This document shows, piece by piece, positions 1 to 13,124 of a DNA stretch of 64,000 bases. Made by a program: the position numbers and the translations under genes. Every line of letters starts with the position of its first letter. Within the stretch, counting starts at the first letter, position 1. Below the pieces are notes generated by a model, which saw only the letters and a list, made by a program, of their open reading frames with translations, was not told the DNA's origin and ran no database searches. The DNA is from Mangifera indica. Taxonomy: Eukaryota > Streptophyta > Magnoliopsida > Sapindales > Anacardiaceae. Location of the stretch: contig NC_058154.1 in the NCBI RefSeq assembly GCF_011075055.1, forward strand, positions 10,045,475-10,109,474, given 5' to 3'.

Positions 1-1141
1 TTTTCACTAAGAAAATTAATTAATTTAAAATATCATATTTTGGAGATATTACTAAAACACCTAAATTTTGATGAAATTATGTCTACAAATAAATTATATA
101 AATTTATTAATAGAAATTGAGATAAAAACTTGTGATTGGATAATATAAATATTTTCTTTTTATATCACTTTAAAATTACTCAATCAAATATTAAATGAAT
201 TTATAAAATTTGTTTGTATATATAATACAAAAGATTGCTGTCATTTAACAAAGCACTAAAATCTTTTTATTGGGGGTAAGTGTACTTTTAAATTAAATGG
301 GGGCCGTAAGTGTTCAAAATTTTACGTACATCAAGTCACCACTAGGTTGCGGTCATTCATCATCTTAACGATTCCACGTACATCTACTTACGTAACTAGG
401 CTGCTGGAGATAGGAGAGTCTTCCAATGGTGGGTCAGGACTCAGGGCTTTCACATGTAAAGCGCCGTCTCTGATGCCGGAACTTTTGTTTTCCTCCTGCA
501 ACTTTTTTTTTTTTTTTTTACATGCTTTTAAAAAAAAAAACAAACCAGATTTGGTGGGTCAAGGGCTCTGGGCTGTCACTGGTCTGAATAATTTTTTATT
601 TTCAAAAATAAAATATTATTATAAAAATAAAATATTATCATTAGGTTTAAAATTAATATTTATAAATACTTATTATATTTAATTAAAAATAATATTATTT
701 AAGTACTTATATTACTGTTACCAAATTATAAATTAATTACTCAAATTATTTTTTAAAATAGTAATCTTATTGTTTATATTTTTAAATACTTTTTACATTA
801 TTTATTATTTTTATTAAAAATAAAAATATTTTTTTATAAAAATTTAATAAAAAATATTAAAATTATAACATAATTAAGATTATAAACTTTTAATACATAA
901 ATAGATAAGTTATTTAAATTATACTAAATCAATTAGTATAAATAGGTATACAAAAGAAAGTAGTTAGGAAAGATACTGCTCTACCAAAGGAAGTAGTTAA
1001 AAAGAATTTTGTAAGATAAGTTGATGTGTTATCATGTAATTGAGTATTATTTTATCTTTTATTTAAAATCATCTAATCACATAAAAACACATTATTTGTA
1101 CCTAAATTGTATATTAAAAATGTGAACATATAGCTTTTTTT

Positions 1142-1205
<64 letters not shown>

Positions 1206-2935
1206 AAAAAAACAAGGTTGTTAAATAAGTTGATATGTTATCATATAATTGGATATTATTTTATCTTTCTTCATTACCTATTAATAGTTGTTCCTTTTAA
1301 AACCCTTTTTAACAGCATTGTTTCTGACCTTAGTGTTAAATGCTAGCATGCATATAATTTGATTCAAACTGTGAAGTTGAATCAAATTATTAAAAAAACT
1401 ACAATTACATTTGGTTTGATTGATAATTTTTTTAAAAACAATTTTTAATTTCGATTTCGATTTTAGTGATTTTCAAATTGAACTAAATCGTAAACCATAT
1501 TTTTTAAAATATATATATATATATATTTGAGAAAAGTTTTTAATAAACAATTAGGTGTTGAATTTGTTTTTTACATATCTATTTTATCATTTTTTTACAT
1601 ATATATTGTATATATGTTTCATATTTATTTTATATATTTTTATTTTGTCATAACAAATTATAATTCAATTAATTTTATTAAATAATATATATTTAAAAGT
1701 GAATAATTTTAATAAATTTAAATCGTAATTCAAATTATATTCTTTCAATTTGATTGAACCCTAAATAGTTTGGTTTTCAAATTTTTTTCAGTTTAGTTTG
1801 AAAAAACTTTCTAATCACAACAAACCCAATCATACACACCCAAGTTTGGTATCTTCTATGTTACTAAGTACTTAGGTAGCAAGATCTTTCCTCTTCCTTC
1901 AAGCTTTTTTGTATTTTACCAGTTACTGGTCTTAACAAAATTTTGTACTTCATTCATTTTTCTTCCAACCTAACATTTATTTAAAAAAATTAAAAAATTA
2001 AAATTTTGTCACATTTTTTCTTCCAACCTAACAGTTGCTACTTATTATGAATTATAATTCTAATTCCTCAATGAGAAGATAACCTATCTCTAGTGTCAAT
2101 TATCCAAGTTCAAAGAATACACGTACTAAATTAATACGTACCTTTCAATAATTTACATGAACCTACAATCATGTGCAACAATGGCCCCAAAACTTTATCA
2201 CAAACATGAAATAACTATTAGTAATTTGGTATTCAAAAGTTTGGAATATAACTATTTCTTAGTAGGCTGGTGAATTTAGTTGTATTTAAATAGCTTATTT
2301 ATATTTATATATTTTTAATATTTATATATATAAATTAGATACATAAGTACATTATATACAATATATATTATATTTACATATTTTTAATACACAAATTAAA
2401 TACATAAAAAATATATCATTATATAATTAGTTATTATTTTATTTTTAATTCAAAATTATTTAATCATATGATGATATATTGTCTATACATATAAATTATA
2501 TATAAAAAAATTTACTTATAATTTTATTGTATATTTATATAGAACTTAATCTAATCTGGAAAATCTTGTTATATAGATTATTTTCTAATCGTCTTTTATA
2601 AAAATTCTAGATAATTTTGCCGTGATTTTAAAGTCGTTGGTAGAAGGCACCCACGTAATCCATTATTTCATCTAAATCTTGCAAAGCCCACCACTTTCCG
2701 TAGCAAATTACTTTTTTTTTTTTAATTGTGATCTTATTGTTTATATATATATATATATATATATATTTTATATAATTTATTATTTTAATTAAAAATGAAA
2801 ATATTTTTCTCATAAAAATTTAATAAAAAATATTGAAATTATAATAAAATTAAAATTATATTTTAATACATAGTTAGATAAGAGGTTTAAATTATAATAA
2901 AATTACGTGTATAAATAAATATATAAATAAAATGA
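1..2935. other. AT-rich opening block of unit 1, no gene
   Basis: Non-coding, strongly AT-rich. Short ORFs here arise from low-complexity sequence and are not supported. Parts at 300-1860 match 21,650-23,060 and 42,740-44,070 closely, including the polypyrimidine run near 500 and the TA microsatellite. Positions 2280-2520 carry a foldback-type stretch of the TGTACA/TATAT repeat class seen elsewhere in the window. Confidence 0.7.
1143..1202. repeat. (GT)n(AT)n microsatellite
   Basis: About five GT followed by roughly 25 uninterrupted AT dinucleotides. The same locus in unit 2 (22379-22412) is much shorter, so the tract has changed length since the duplication. Confidence 0.95.
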
Positions 2936-2939
2936 TTTT

Positions 2940-3690
2940 GATTACGTGGTTTTAATAATCGGACCATAAACCGGTGGCTTCTGGTGCAAAATTTCTGAAA
3001 AATTTTTTCAGCGCACGAAACCCAGGTTACCCGGCAACCCTAAACAACTAAACCCATTCACATTCTTCAGAAAATTGAAGAACGATACGCATTGGGTTTT
3101 ATTTCAGAAATTAAATTCAAATAAGAGTTTGGCGCTTACCAAAAAAAAAAAAATTAAGAGATTGATGTGAGGAGAAGGGAGACCTAGTTTCACACCACAG
3201 CTGGCCTTGGCCCTGCTCTCTCTTCAAATAAAACAACTTGAGTCAGGTTTGGGGTTAGATGCACTGCATTTTGTTTACCAAATGAAATTACCCTAAAATT
3301 CAATGCAAATGCAATTTCTGGATCACCAGCTGTACCCAGCACCTTCCGATTTCGAACGTTTCATCACAGATTTTTTTTTTTTTAAGGCTTCCAAGACGAG
3401 ACTTTGTGCGATATGAACGTTGAATAAAGAAAATGGTGAGGACTTATACGGCTCCGCTCCAGTTCAGCTGATGAAGATTTTGCTGGAGTCACTACGCCCC
3501 GGTCCGTGCGATTAATCACCGATTTAATTTTTTTTTTTACTCCTATTATTTTAGGTGAATTATAAGGTTTTACAATTTTCATTTTTTCATAAAATTAAAA
3601 CGGCGTCGTTCGATTAAGAAAATAGCTTCATCGTAAAAAATACATACTTGCATTAAAATCTAAAACGATATTTTCACAGATGTAATACAT
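2940..3690. other. 3' flank of NCL copy 1
   Basis: Non-coding. It contains a single copy (3005-3105) of the CAGCGCACGAAACCCAGG motif block, which is tandemly amplified at 40.89-41.26 kb. It also has one copy (3270-3370) of the block triplicated at 23.1-23.46 kb. A piece resembling the NCL upstream region (around 3150) suggests remnants of another duplicated copy. Confidence 0.6.
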
Positions 3691-3698
3691 CTTCTTAA

Positions 3699-6600
3699 CT
3701 ATGCCCAGCCTAAGACGTAAGCAAGAACGTAAACCAGTGCCAAGGAGAAAGGATAAAGCATGTAAGCAAGCAAACAAGTCCAAAGGCGGAAAGTGGTACG
3801 AAAATTGGCAAAGCCACCCACCAGAATGCATACAACAGCAATAGCCAGCACTTCTGCTGAAGCATCCCAACTCAATCCTCTGATATAGACGACAGCTAAG
3901 AAAACTGATAGATAAATCACATTATCCGTTGACACAGTTGTGTATAACTGCCGCAGAAAACATCAGGAAAGCAAAATAATATAAGACCCTTTAATTACCT
4001 CAAGTTGCATATGGAAAAATAGATAGAAATGAGTAACAAACCTAGACAAATGTTGATGAGGCGGTTCTCCTCCTCTTCTGGCTGGCATAAATGAGCAATT
4101 GTACCACTGCACTAAACTTAGTTGCCATAGGTAGTGCAATGAATGAAACGAAGAATGGAGGGACACTTGTTGCATTGGAAAAGTTAGTGATAGCATCCAC
4201 TAGAGGATGAGCGAATGCAGCAGCAATAATGGTTCCAAAAAACAACTTTGATACTGCTTTCAAGTGGATCAACTGTGGGTTTTTAACAACGTCGAAATTT
4301 TCCTCTTCCTCTCCCAACAAATCATGCTTCCTCTTTGTTTTCTGAACATGATATGCAATATGTCACAATGTTATAGCAATAAGCCATCCTGGACCTAGAT
4401 GCAGGGTTATATTGTGCAACCTTACCTCGTAAAAGTCACTTATAAGTTTTGCTGACTCAGAATCAGGATCACCACATCTATTTCCTCGAAGTACTTCATT
4501 GAGCCATTTTTCTATAGCTTTGATGAATTCATCTGAATCAATTTGATTGTCCTGATTTGTCTCCATGTCTTTTAGTAACTTGTCAGCGGCATTATCCTTA
4601 TCCAAGTTTATCTCGTCAAACTTAATTCCCATGATCAGTGCTTTGAATTCACTGACTGAAAGTTGTCCATCTTTGTTCTCATCAATCGAATCAAACAGTC
4701 TGTCATAAGAAGTCAGTGCTAACAAGAATATCTTATGAGTGGCAGGAATTATTAATTTAAAAAAACATATATCTTATTCTATTTTGAGGGAAGAAAAGCA
4801 AATGGGTAAGGGGATCAGTTTTGAGTTTTAAAAAAACTGACCTCTTGATTGCTTCTTTGTTTAATCCAAAAGCCTTCCCAAAGCATGCATTCTCAGATGG
4901 CTCAAAATTCTTGCTGTCACATACCTGTGCCTTGCATAAGCAAGACGCCACTTCTGAATCCAAGGCCGAAAGACCTACATGACATGAATGAAAGGGAAGC
5001 CAAGCATCAATAACTACATAGAAAATTTGTTAAAAGCAGTAACCCGTAAAATAGAAAAAAGGTTAAAGAAAGAGGAAAGATCTTACCAGCTAACTACAAG
5101 ACACTGGCATTTAACACCAAGGTAAGAAACAATGCTGCTTAATACGGTTTTAAAAGGAACAACTATTGATAAGGCAATGAAAGAAGAAAATGTCCCCCAG
5201 CTATCAACATGATGACGCCTTCATAACTCATTTCTCCTAGATCAAGAATAACAGATTCTCAAGATTTGTATTTACACCATGCAAGAAAGCTTCACTTATA
5301 TGGCCTTTTAAGATGAGATTCGCTTGATTAATTTAATCTTCCAAACAAGTTATTACAAGAACCAAAAAATATATCCTCACAGAATTTTCACTATGTCAAC
5401 AAAAAGATTGGTGTGCCTCAATGGCATTAGTGCTTACATAAGATGGACTCATGGAATTTGCCACAGGTATCAAAGAATTCACAGGATGCTATAATTGTTG
5501 CATAGAAGAATGGTTACCTGGTAAAGTCAATAAGCAATGAACATTCAATACAGATACAATTAGAGCAATCAAAACAGTTAAGTTTCTTCCTGAAGTTGAA
5601 TGGAGTATCTGTGGTATTTGAACAACAATAAATGGGATGACAGATATAGCCATTATCCTTGCAGTATAGCAAGTCCAAATATCCGTACTAACACCGGTTT
5701 CTGTAATCAAAGAGAATTTCCTTTTTCAATTTAGAAAATCTTCAATGGAATTTAATAAAAAAATCTCCACACTTAAAATAAATCAGCAGGCATAGTTATA
5801 TTAAGTCTGATTTCCCCACGAAAATTGAAACTAACTCACCCTAAGCACCATGCCTACCATTACCAGACCTCAACCTCTCCAGCCCTTACTCTCTGAACCT
5901 ATATAGAGTATGAGGGTTTTACAGCCATTGGGACCTAGTTTCTTTCCTTGTAAAAATAACTATCGTCTCTTGTTGCTTAAATCAAATGTACATGAAGATA
6001 TAGTCAATGTAATGTTTCAGTCCAAAATGCATGCACATAGGATCTATCTTGCTCATGAAAATTAAATTAATTTTAAGCAAATATCATTCAATTTCTGCGT
6101 TAGAAATAGATGTGGCTTTTCCTATACAGATACAGATTAAATTCCAAATTCATCTGTTTTTTCTAGGTGCATGTTCATCAGCCACTCCTCAAATCCTCAT
6201 AAATAGCTATAACGCACTGATTATGTCTTAAATTTCATCTCTCTTTCCCCTCCCTACCCCATCCTTCTCTTCCACTCTGTAGCTACTGCATTGCAGGCTC
6301 ATAGCTTCTACAACATAAAGGGTTTCTATAATTTAACTTTGAGGCAAGTCTTCTACAAATAAGAAATAGAATTCAAACATGCTACTGCCTTGGCATATTC
6401 CAAGTTGACTGCTTAATCCAAACTAGATCAGTTATTCAGTCCATCAGTAAAGGACAATTCTGAGTAGACTTGCATACCAGTTAAGTTAAGTCCTTTTGTA
6501 TTTTGACCATCTTTAGCAACTGAATGCTCAATGTCACATTTTCCAACTACAATACAGGATCCCCATATTATAGTAAGAAGCATGACAGTTGATCCAGCTA

Positions 6601-9113
6601 GCAATCCCATTCCCACCGAGACCTGACTTTGAGCAGATTCCTTAGTTCAAGAAAGTCCAGACACTGTAAAAAACAAGAGAATTAATCAGATGCAATCAAC
6701 ACATCAATCACCAGGTAACAATGCAATATTTGAAAAGAATAATATTAAAAGGGCACCCACAATACTTGAGCTGGCTAGTAATTCCATTCCTACTGATATC
6801 TGACGTTGAGATATTTCCTTTTTTTCACAGTCCAGAAGCTGCAACAAGCAAAAGAATTGATCATATTAATCATAATTTTTTTTTTTTTGGAGATTTCTCA
6901 GCTAAATATGCACTAACATTCCACATCAAATATTTCTACTACTTGATGCCATGTACAAAGTCTAACGTATCTTTATCAGCATTAAAAAGGAGGAGGTTGA
7001 CATTGAAGTTCAATTTTTTGAGTTTCGAGGGGTGTATACATTAATTACCCTATATATACGCGCGTGTGTGTATGTGAGTATTATTGTGTGCACAAATGAT
7101 GATATGTCATTATTTGATTAAGTGTTATTTTATCTCTATTTCAAAATCACTTAATCATACGGTGACATGTCACTGTTTGTGCATAAAATTATACATATTA
7201 TTTATGCATATAGTTTTTATATTATGATTTTTTAGTAATGATAAATTGTGAAATAATTTTATATTGCTAACTTAGTATTACAATAAATATATATATATTT
7301 TTTTGTTCAATTGCACCAGAAATATTTTTTATTTCATCACATTTTTCATATATTTAAATAAAATAATAAAAGCAAAGAGAGTTCAAAGTCTTGTAGTGCT
7401 GGGGGTTGACCGCCACTCTGTCAAGAGTTTGCACCATAAAACTCAGAACAAAGGAAAAGGTTGCAAAATCTCGCTCTTGTTTAGACCAATAACAAAGGAG
7501 AAGAAAAGGGTAATAGTGATTTAGACACTTGGAAATTTAGTAAAAAAATCTAGGAGTATACTTGCTAAGATGATAATTGTTGATGAGCAACCATTTTCAT
7601 TGGTACAAAGACAAGCTTTTAGAGTTTATATTAAAGCAATGCAACCATTATGGAATCGTATTTGGTGGTTCATGGTGGCTACAAATTGCATGAAGATTTT
7701 CATGAGTGAGAAGTTAATGCAGAAAGTTGAGATATTATTTGGGTACTTGATAAATGTGCTAGAACTTATGTTTGAATTTTATAAGCAAGTTTCTTCAAGT
7801 ATGCAAATATAAGAAGATGAAGCTTCGAGTTCCTCTCAAGCCTTGGTTGTTATTGATTAGTCTAGTGTTGCTAGTTGTGAAGACAACAGATTTGTGTGTC
7901 GCATGGATCCTCACCGACCTTATATCGGTCGACAATTCATCCTTGTTCAGGAGATAAGAAGGTAGAGATTGGATGACTCCTGTTGTTGAAGAAGTGGCAA
8001 GGGAGAAATTGCAAATCCTAAGGGGAAAATAGTTATTTTTCAAACTTTGGGTGAGAGAAAGATGAGGGAAAAATTGTTAGTTTTTAAACTTGAGAGAAAA
8101 AATGTGATAAATTTATAATTTTTTTCAAATATTTTTATTAAATGATGATTTTAATTCTAAAAATAACAGAAAAATTTAACAGAAAAATAGATATTTAGAT
8201 TTTCAATAGTTAACGGATAGAAAATTGAGTTTGTACCAAACCATGGATGGAAAATAGTCATTTGGCTATAAAACTATATACATAAGTTTATATACAAATA
8301 ATGATATATTACCATGTGATTGAATAATTTTAAATTAAATATAAAACAATAGTCAATCATATGATAAAATGTTATTATTTATGCATAAATTTGTAAATAT
8401 TATTTGTTTATCAAGTTTAATTTTGAAAGTTGATCATGTTTAGTCTTCTATAATGTATCATATTTTCCTTTTAATTTTTTTTTTTAAGTTATGATTTAGA
8501 CCAAAAAAAAAGTGTGATTCCTATGTTTTCAATAGCCTCACACCTAATCAGGACCATAAAACTCAAAATAGAGGATAAAATTACAAAAATCTAACTATTA
8601 ATCATAAAGGAATAAAATTATATATAAATAATAAATACAAATTTATTAAATTTTATATCAATTTTAAATTTAAAATAAAATAATATTTAATAATACCATT
8701 ATTTATACAGGAATATGTACACGTCATTCTCAAGCACAATACCACTCAGCACAAAATCCAAACAGGTTAGTCAAGCAAGAGATTTTACCAATTATGGTGC
8801 TGGGAAACACGTCAAGCTTCGGAAGAACAATTTCTCCAAAACGGCTGGGACCAGGAATCTTCAACATCTCACTCCCGTCAAAAACACACTTGGATGCCAC
8901 GAAAATGAGGTATCCATAAACGATAATAAAAAACAAGTTCCCCAATGCCGATGTTGAGCAGGGCATGAAGCCGTACGTCTGTTTACAGAGGAGCTCCGCC
9001 TCAAGGTATTGGGAATCACGGCTAGGGCTGACCCCACTAGCGGCGGCTGCAGTGGAGAGAGGAGAGAACGATAGGAAGAGAAGGGAGAGGTGAAGCCTGT
9101 TGATGGCAGCCAT
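3699..9113 (-). pseudogene. NCL: NCL-type EF-hand Na+/Ca2+ exchanger, copy 1 (pseudogene)
   Basis: Seven exons recognisable on the minus strand: 8789-9113, 6478-6663, 5518-5700, 4842-4974, 4426-4699, 4042-4341, 3699-3947. Exon 1 starts with ATG, a hydrophobic signal-like leader and the family stretch YGFMPCSTSALGNLF. Exon 2 carries the first exchanger repeat (MGLLAGSTVMLLT). Exon 5 carries two EF-hands; loop 1 DENKDGQLSVSE is canonical, loop 2 starts with E and has N instead of G. Exon 6 has the second exchanger repeat (NFSNATSVPPFFVSFIALP). Exon 7 ends VLGWA. Defects seen: Gly to TGA at 6647-6649 in exon 2, one extra base near 5545 in exon 3, a 13-base loss near 4865 in exon 4 compared with copy 3, and GAG to TAG at 4042-4044. 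Family role (established): membrane cation exchanger regulated by calcium. Not functional as read. Confidence 0.88.
7520..7812 (+). pseudogene. hAT transposase fragment inside intron 1 of NCL copy 1
   Basis: The plus-strand frame reads MIIVDEQPFSLVQ, then FRVYIKAMQP and NCMKIFMSEK. This matches the conserved segment of plant hAT-superfamily transposases of the BED/RICESLEEPER group (pattern MII-DE-PFS-V then MQP then a C/R-containing segment). An upstream piece with LDTWKFSKK is in another frame, so the fragment is frameshifted. About 100 residues remain of a protein usually over 600 long. The same relic lies at 27300-27591 in unit 2, so it predates the duplication. It is antisense to the host NCL copy. 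Confidence 0.68.
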
Positions 9114-9383
9114 CTTAGTTGACTTGTGCGAATTCTAAGGGCTGAAGGCCAACTTGTGCTTCTCGATATTTTGTCATAAAGGACAGATTAGATTATTATT
9201 TTACTACAAAAATCTTTTTTTTAGAAAATAAAATTATGTATATAAATAAATTGTATAAATTTATCTATATAAACTATAATGAAAACTTATAATTAAATTT
9301 TTTCTCTTACTTCAAAATCATTAAACGAGATATTATCATATCAATTTATATAAATAATTTTATACAATTTTTTTACTCAAAGG
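9114..9383. other. Spacer upstream of NCL copy 1
   Basis: AT-rich sequence between the exon 1 start codon of copy 1 and the MULE-like element. It should include the 5' UTR and promoter of the dead gene. I see no distinctive motif. Confidence 0.4.
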
Positions 9384-10158
9384 ACTTATTCTCATCTAAA
9401 GATTACTGTTTTCTCAAGTTCCCACAATCAATTTTAAAAAATTTTACTCACCCACAGACCATTAAAATTAATTGAATCTATTAATTTTAAAATTTTATAT
9501 TATTTTCCCCCAAACTCTAACAAATAATAGTTTTTCCCTTGGGAGAAGTTTTAAAAAGTTACATTTTCCTCCTTGAGTTTATATTTCCATATCTGGCCAC
9601 TCCTTTAAGCACCATCTTTGGCGATCTCTTTCTCTCGATGGTTCCTCTTTCTATGGCAGTCTCCCTTAGCGTCTTTCCTCTCTCCAGTGATATCCGACAC
9701 TTGTCTAGGAAGACAAAGAAAACAAGTGGTTCAGAAAGAAGAAGACGAGCCATTTGGGAAGAATAAGACTACTCCTCTTCTTCTGGGAAGATAAATTTAT
9801 CTTCCTAGACAAGAGTTGCATGTTGTTGGAGGGAGGAGAGACGCTGAGGGAGACTGCTAAAGAAAGAGAAACTGTTAAGAGAGAGAGATCAGTGATAACG
9901 ACACTAGAGAGACTAGTCGGTTATTAAAGTTAAACCCAGGGGGAAATGTGATTTTTTAAAATTTGTTTTAGGGGATAAATTGTTATTTTTTAAGGTTTAA
10001 AAGGGAAAATAAAATAAATTTTTAATTTATTTTAATATTACAAGTAAAATGAAGATTTTGCTGTTAAAACTAACTGACTTAATAACTTGTGAGTAAGTAA
10101 AAAAGCTTTTTAAAATTAAATAGTGAAAACTTGAGAAAATAACCATCCCCTATACCAT
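9384..10158. mobile_element. MULE-like foldback element, partly decayed
   Basis: The left part (AAAGGACTTATTCTCATC, then TTTTCTCAAGTT) is the inverted counterpart of the right part (AACTTGAGAAAATAACCATC). Terminal bases are eroded compared with 44245-45003. The interior carries a GA-rich core with AGAAGA/TCTTCC palindromic stretches. The orthologous element in unit 2 is 29934-31187. Both strands carry short ORFs because of the symmetry; none looks like a protein gene. Confidence 0.6.
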
Positions 10159-10746
10159 TTATTTATAGATATAGTACATAATGATGATAATGTGGACGGG
10201 TGAAAAGAGGATTGATATCCCTATCTTCATCTTTATCCCTGTCCAATCTCTATTATGAGGATGACAAAGATTCTCAATTCTCTCCCCTCAAAAAAAAAAA
10301 AAAAAAACTCTTCCACTAACAACAATGATAGCTTCCAACGGAGATTGGTAATGTTGACTCGTTAAATATAAATGTATTTTGAGTTTTGACTGTTTTTTTT
10401 TCAATATGTTATCATGGGAAGTGTGTTAAAGGGTTAAGAGTGGGGTCGTCCACTTTGATAGAGATTAGCTGGGCCCAAAAAACTCTTCATATGCTACCCG
10501 TCGAAGTCATTCAATACTATCCTGTCTGGCTTTCAAATCTGTTCCTAACATTTTAGTGTCATTCCAACAAAAACTTATCAAATGGGAAAGTTTTGTATAT
10601 TAACTTTATATACAAATAATAATATATTATTATATAATTAGATAATTAAAAATTAAAAATAAAATAATATTCAGTCACATAGTGATATATCACGTCATTA
10701 TGTCTAATGATTTCATACCTATTATACTGTATCATATGTGTGGGTG
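10159..10746. other. Spacer with foldback repeat
   Basis: No gene seen. 10590-10705 contains an AT-rich inverted-repeat stretch of the same class as 8270-8400 and 28050-28190. Sequence matches unit 2 at about 31,190-31,750. Confidence 0.5.
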
Positions 10747-11591
10747 AACAATTGCATACCTATGTGGACAGAGGAGGAAAAGGTATGTTCAATTTAGCTT
10801 TCATCTTGTTTCTTAATAAAAATTATATCTTGTACTTCAGTAACCTGAAAAGTTTTGTAATGAGTTCTATTAGCTTTGGTCTGAAATTTATGTTTATTCT
10901 ATTTAGACTGAGAGATCTAACAAGTAGATTGGTTCAATTTGGTTAAAATTTAGTATAGATGGTTGGCATGAAGAGGTCACATCCCTTTCCTCTAGACAAT
11001 CCACCAGGCATCTCATCTTTCCACTGCAAATTTCCTCCAATTGTTCATCCAAGAATCAGCCGATCAGATGACTCAGCTTCTTGTGGCAGTGCTGGTCAAA
11101 CACTCAATTTTGAAACTTTTGGCACACTTTCCAGGTTAGCTTGACTTTGTTTCTAGATTGGGCCCTCATCTTTTTGTCGTAATAAATGTTGATTGCTTCC
11201 AAACTTGCCAGAGAAGGCTTTTCATGCTCAACTTTCATGTTGGAGCCTAATAATTCAAAGAAAAGCATCAGAGAAAATGGACTTTTTCTCACATTAGCTC
11301 CTCCCACAACAATTTCAATGTCTCCAGGTTCAAAATTAAGGCACTCTCGACCTTATCTAGCTTTCCATAGCACTGAATTCTCTGATTTTGAATCACTACC
11401 GTATCAAGTGAATCTAACTTAAAACAAGAGCCCATTTACATTCTACTAATTTCACTTCTTTCCTAATTAAATTGAACTTAACTTTCTTCTTTCTTAAATC
11501 ATTTGTGAAAAAAGACCAAGGCGCAGGCAGAGTGAATAATTGTAACAATGGTGAAGTAGGCGGAAGTGTTGATCTCAATTTGAAGGTATAA
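10747..11591 (+). pseudogene. SPEAR-like EAR-motif regulator, 5'-truncated fragment B1
   Basis: Plus-strand exon pieces: end of an exon (PMWTEEEK, to 10782), 10959-11134 (MVGMKRSHPFPLDNPPG, the middle of the protein), 11212-11407 (SCSTFMLEPNNSKKS, FLTLAPPTT, FESLPYQ) and a tail that ends in an EAR-type DLNL motif (DLNLKV, stop at 11589-11591). The start of the last exon, with its splice acceptor, is deleted relative to B2 (11640-13124); the join lies in an A-rich run near 11510. I believe the family is plant SPEAR/TIE-like transcriptional regulators carrying a C-terminal EAR motif, but that rests on memory of the family; the motif itself is seen. Confidence 0.55.
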
Positions 11592-11639
11592 ATGTTTCCA
11601 ACCTGTATCCATTTCTTTGGTAGGCCACTTTGTCATTTC

Positions 11640-13124
11640 TTTGGTAGGCCACTTCTGCAATTCCATTTCTAGCCGATATTTCATCTCCAAATTTGGGGTT
11701 TAGGCCCTCTTCATCATCAAATCAAAATATTGAAACTTTGAATTCCAACAATGTTCCATTGACAAATCCCGTAGGGTTGTCAATTGTTTCACTTCAAGGC
11801 CACCAAAATGTTCATAAATTGTGGGAATCTTATGAGTTTAACCTTGAAAAAGAGAGTTCTGGGGTTAATCCAGGATCAACTTTTCGCTCAACTTTGAATC
11901 ATTTGTCTCATGAATCAATTCCCATGTGGCCTCTCCCTAGTTTGATGGAAAGAGCACAACAATTCCAGCATCATCCTTCTTTAGCGGTATGCCATTCAAA
12001 GAGTTTTCTTCATTTTTTAAGTCATCTTTATTGAGTTTATTTAAATTTTTGTTATGTGTTATTGTTTAATTTCTTGATAAATCTAACTTGTATAGGTGAA
12101 TGAATCATCAGCAACTTCATCATCATCTGTACTAAATTTTCAGATGGAGCCCCCTTCAAACCAAAGCTATTATGGCAATTATATACCTATGTGGACAGAG
12201 GAGGAAAAGGTATGTTCGGTTTAGCTTCCATCTTTTTTCTTAAAAACACTAGATCTTGTACTTGAGTAACCTGAAAGTTCTGTAATGAGTTCTAGTAAAT
12301 TTAGTCTTAAATTTATGTTTATTCTATTTAGACTGTGAGATCTAACAAGTAGATTGGTTCAATTTGGTTAAAATTTAGTATAGATGGTTGGCATGAAGAG
12401 GTCATATCCCTTTCCTCTGGACAATCCACCAGGCATTTCATCTTTCCACTGCAAATTTCCTCCAATTCTTCAGCCCAGAATCAGCCGATCAGATGACTCA
12501 GCTTCTTGTGGCAGTGGTGGTCACACACTCAATTTTGAACCTGTTGGCACACTTTCCAGGTTAGCTTGACTTTGTTTCTAGATTGGTTCCTTACGTTTTT
12601 GTGGTAATAAATGTTGATTGCTTATTTAGTTGTTTCCAAACTTGCCAGAGGAGGTTCTTCATGCTCAACTTTCATGTTGGAGCCTAATAATTCAAAGAAA
12701 AGCATCAAAGAAAATGGACTTTTTCTCACATTAGCTCCTCCCACAACAATTTCAATGTCTCAAGGTTCAAAATTAAGGCACTCTCAACCTTATCTGGCTT
12801 GCCATAGCACTGAATTCTCTGATTTTGAATCACTACCTTATCAAGTGAGTCTAACTTAAAACAAGAACCCATTTACATTCTACTAATTTCACTTCTTTTC
12901 TAATTAAATTGAACCTAACTTTCTTGTTTCTTTATATCATTTGTGAAAAGGGAAATGTTGAAGATCCAATTCTTTGGCCAGAACTCAGCGGACCAAGTCA
13001 TTAGCAACCTTACTACAGCTTCTTCCCACAAGCAGTGGCAAAAAAAGACCAAGCCATAGGCAGAGTGAATAATTGTAACAATGGTGAAGCAGGCGGAAGT
13101 GTTGATCTCAATTTGAGGCTATAA
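11640..13124 (+). pseudogene. SPEAR-like EAR-motif regulator, longest fragment B2
   Basis: Exons on the plus strand: about 11640-11986 (GFRPSSSSNQN and on to MERAQQFQHHPS), 12096-12209 (VLNFQMEPPSNQSYYGNYIP), 12384-12559 (MVGMKRSYPFPLDNPPG), 12649-12844 (FLTLAPPTT, FESLPYQ) and 12951-13124, ending GSVDLNLRL then TAA. Junctions have GT-AG and phases that fit. The N-terminal part of the gene is absent, and a TAG at 13002-13004 interrupts the last exon just before QPYYSFFP. The C-terminal DLNLRL is an EAR repression motif (DLNxxL class), which in plant regulators recruits TOPLESS-type corepressors. Assignment to the SPEAR/TIE group is tentative; pseudogene status is clear from the truncation and stop. 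Confidence 0.58.

Noticed and set aside
1143..1346. ORF over the TA microsatellite (and similar at 39249-39560 and 43519-43815)
   Set aside because: The translation is repeats of Tyr-Ile from TA dinucleotides; no gene evidence.
4363..4725. Stand-alone small EF-hand protein
   Set aside because: It is exon 5 of NCL copy 1 read into its flanking introns; splice sites and the neighbouring exons explain it. The same holds for 24268-24489 and 48194-48457.
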